DNA of 5,719 nucleotides from Propionibacteriales bacterium (lineage in GTDB: Bacteria > Actinomycetota > Actinomycetes > Propionibacteriales > Propionibacteriaceae), in contig JAKDKP010000183.1 in assembly GCA_030453285.1 (NCBI GenBank), positions 1 through 5,719 of the forward strand, in the 5' to 3' direction. This document shows positions 4,439 to 5,719 of this stretch, in pieces (within the stretch, counting starts at the first letter, position 1; each line of letters begins with the position of its first letter). The notes under the pieces were generated by a model, which did no database searches, was not told the origin of the DNA, and saw only the letters and a program-made list of their open reading frames with translations. The translations under genes and the position numbers were made by a program.

Positions 4439-5719
4439 TGAAGTACGCATTGCGCGAGTTGCGCGCCAACCCCACCGAACACATTCCCAGCATCCTGGTG
4501 GTCACCATCGCCGCCCTGTTCGGCACGGTGATCGTCGAGGGCATCGCGATGCTCACCCAGGTCCTGCGCGGCCAGGACGCCCTGGAGGGATCGGGTACAG
4601 CTGTGCTGATGCTGGGGCTCTTCTTCGGCATCTTCTATGGCGTCGCCCTACTGGTTTCGGGCCTGGTCATTTCCAACACGTTCGGCATCATCATTGCCGG
4701 CCGGGTGAAGCGGATCGCGTTGATGAGGTTGGTTGGCGCCTCCTCGAAGACCCTGCGCAGGGCGGTCTCGGCCGAGGGCTTGTTGGTGGGCGTCGCCGGT
4801 TCGATTCTGGGCGCCATCCTGGGGGTGGTGATTGCGTTGATCATGCTCGGCTGGCTCAAGGGCCAGGCCGAGCTGGGACTGGGCGATTTCGCCTTCAACG
4901 CCTTCGATCCGCTGCTGTTCCTGCCGCTGGTGTGCACGATCGCGGTCACCTGGCTGTCGGGCTACGTCGGCTCGGCCAAAGCATTGCGCGTCTCCCCGAT
5001 CCAGGCCACCGGTTCGGCCCAGGAGCCAAATCTTGGCGAGGCCAGGGCAAGCAAGATCAAGTTGATCTTTGCGCTGCTCTTCATGATCACCGGCTTCGGC
5101 CTGCTGCTGATCGGTCTGGCCGTCGGCGTCCTGGTGAACCCGATCGGTGTGCTGATCGCCTTCTTCGGCGGAGCAGGCTCCTTCATCGGCCTGGTGCTCG
5201 GCTCGGCGTGGGTGATGCCTCCGGTGCAGCGACTCGTGAGCTGGCTGTTCGGGCGTCGTCCCGCCGGCCGACAGGCCGCCCGTAACACCAATCGGCACCC
5301 GGTCCGCACCGCCCGTACGACCATGGGCTTGGTCATCGGCATCACCCTCATCGTCATGTTCGCCACGGCGATGGGCACCACGCGGTCGATCTTCTCCTCC
5401 ATGCTCGAAGGGGAGGATCCGCTCATCAAGGCACTGTTCGATCAGATGATCAACGGTGTGATGGCCTTCTTCTCCGGGCTGATCGCCTTCTCGGTGGTGA
5501 TTGCGGTGATCGGCGTGATCAACAACTTGTCGCTGTCGGTCAGTCAACGCACCCGGGAGCTCGGACTCCTGCGAGCGGTCGGCCTGTCGCGGCGCAGCGT
5601 TCGTGGGATGGTCCTGGCCGAAGGGCTGTTGGTGACCAGCGCCGCAGCACTCTTCGGGGTCCTCCTCGGCATCCTGTACGGGTGGGTCGGTGCGGTCAGC
5701 ATGTTCGGCAGCATCCGCG
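4438..5719 (+). CDS. FtsX-family ABC permease with two FtsX domains (3' end outside window)
   Basis: The ATG at 4438-4440 overlaps the ATPase stop by one base, so translation is coupled. The visible 427 residues have no stop and run off the window. The sequence is strongly hydrophobic, with membrane segments at roughly 17-39, 56-80, 113-138, 158-178, 207-231, 234-258, 297-316, 340-362 and 392-420. The cytoplasmic FtsX motif appears twice: 'GRVKRIALMRLVGASSKTLRRAV' region (88-110) and 'QRTRELGLLRAVGLSRRSVRGMV' region (370-392), each followed by 'xAEGLLV' and a Gly-rich helix. This two-domain layout is the usual actinobacterial form. The loops between membrane segments 1-2 and 7-8 are short, so there is no large MacB-type extracellular domain; export of a periplasm-delivered ligand by the MacB route is therefore unlikely. 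Probably only the end of the last membrane bundle is missing. With the ATPase it forms a complete exporter or a mechanotransmitter-like system; substrate unknown. Confidence 0.92.
   Translation, partial: MKYALRELRANPTEHIPSILVVTIAALFGTVIVEGIAMLTQVLRGQDALEGSGTAVLMLGLFFGIFYGVALLVSGLVISNTFGIIIAGRVKRIALMRLVGASSKTLRRAVSAEGLLVGVAGSILGAILGVVIALIMLGWLKGQAELGLGDFAFNAFDPLLFLPLVCTIAVTWLSGYVGSAKALRVSPIQATGSAQEPNLGEARASKIKLIFALLFMITGFGLLLIGLAVGVLVNPIGVLIAFFGGAGSFIGLVLGSAWVMPPVQRLVSWLFGRRPAGRQAARNTNRHPVRTARTTMGLVIGITLIVMFATAMGTTRSIFSSMLEGEDPLIKALFDQMINGVMAFFSGLIAFSVVIAVIGVINNLSLSVSQRTRELGLLRAVGLSRRSVRGMVLAEGLLVTSAAALFGVLLGILYGWVGAVSMFGSIR

Noticed and set aside
4648..5547. 299-codon open frame on the - strand inside the permease
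   Set aside because: Its product is a His/Gln/Asp/Arg-rich string with no recognisable domain, exactly antisense to a clear membrane protein; long antisense frames are common in GC-rich DNA.

Overview
The window looks like a piece of chromosome from a high-GC Gram-positive bacterium (Actinomycetota). The evidence is GC-rich coding sequence with GTG starts, a tRNA-adenosine deaminase paired with the actinobacterial 'deaminase-associated' protein, an upp gene of actinobacterial type, a probable leaderless start, and a secreted-protein domain that I know mainly from actinobacteria. The order Propionibacteriales is a guess from overall impression, not something I can prove.

Left part (1-1200, + strand): two overlapping genes for exported proteins. 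The first is cut by the window edge and looks like the C-terminal end of an NTF2-like secreted protein or lipoprotein. The second has a clear signal peptide, a charged helix, a Pro-rich linker and a C-terminal beta-rich domain with the 'YWLWVD ... GELQ' pattern. The first ~430 bases are only about 50% GC by hand count. The rest of the second gene is about 62-70% GC, so this part looks mosaic or acquired.

Middle (1200-2600): a strong hairpin, then tRNA-Ser(CGA) on the - strand with its CCA encoded and its 3' end facing the low-GC genes. Next come tadA and its associated protein, a two-gene - strand operon for A34-to-inosine editing of tRNA. The associated protein has an Asp/Glu-rich N-terminus built from a short duplicated segment.

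Right part (2668-5719, + strand): upp (uracil salvage) is transcribed divergently from the tadA operon. A 256-base non-coding stretch follows. It holds four tandem 19-bp repeats starting inside the upp stop region, a long imperfect hairpin containing two copies of a 10-mer, and a promoter-like -10 box placed for a leaderless transcript. Then comes a two-gene operon, stop/start overlapping by one base, for an ABC exporter of the MacB/LolD-FtsX type: a complete ATPase and a double-FtsX permease cut by the right edge.

Most genes are ordinary housekeeping or transporter genes. The parts worth a second look are the tandem repeats after upp, the GC break inside the secreted-protein gene next to a tRNA 3' end, and the regulatory-looking DNA ahead of the ABC operon. 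I see no clear sign of a complete novel system within the window.
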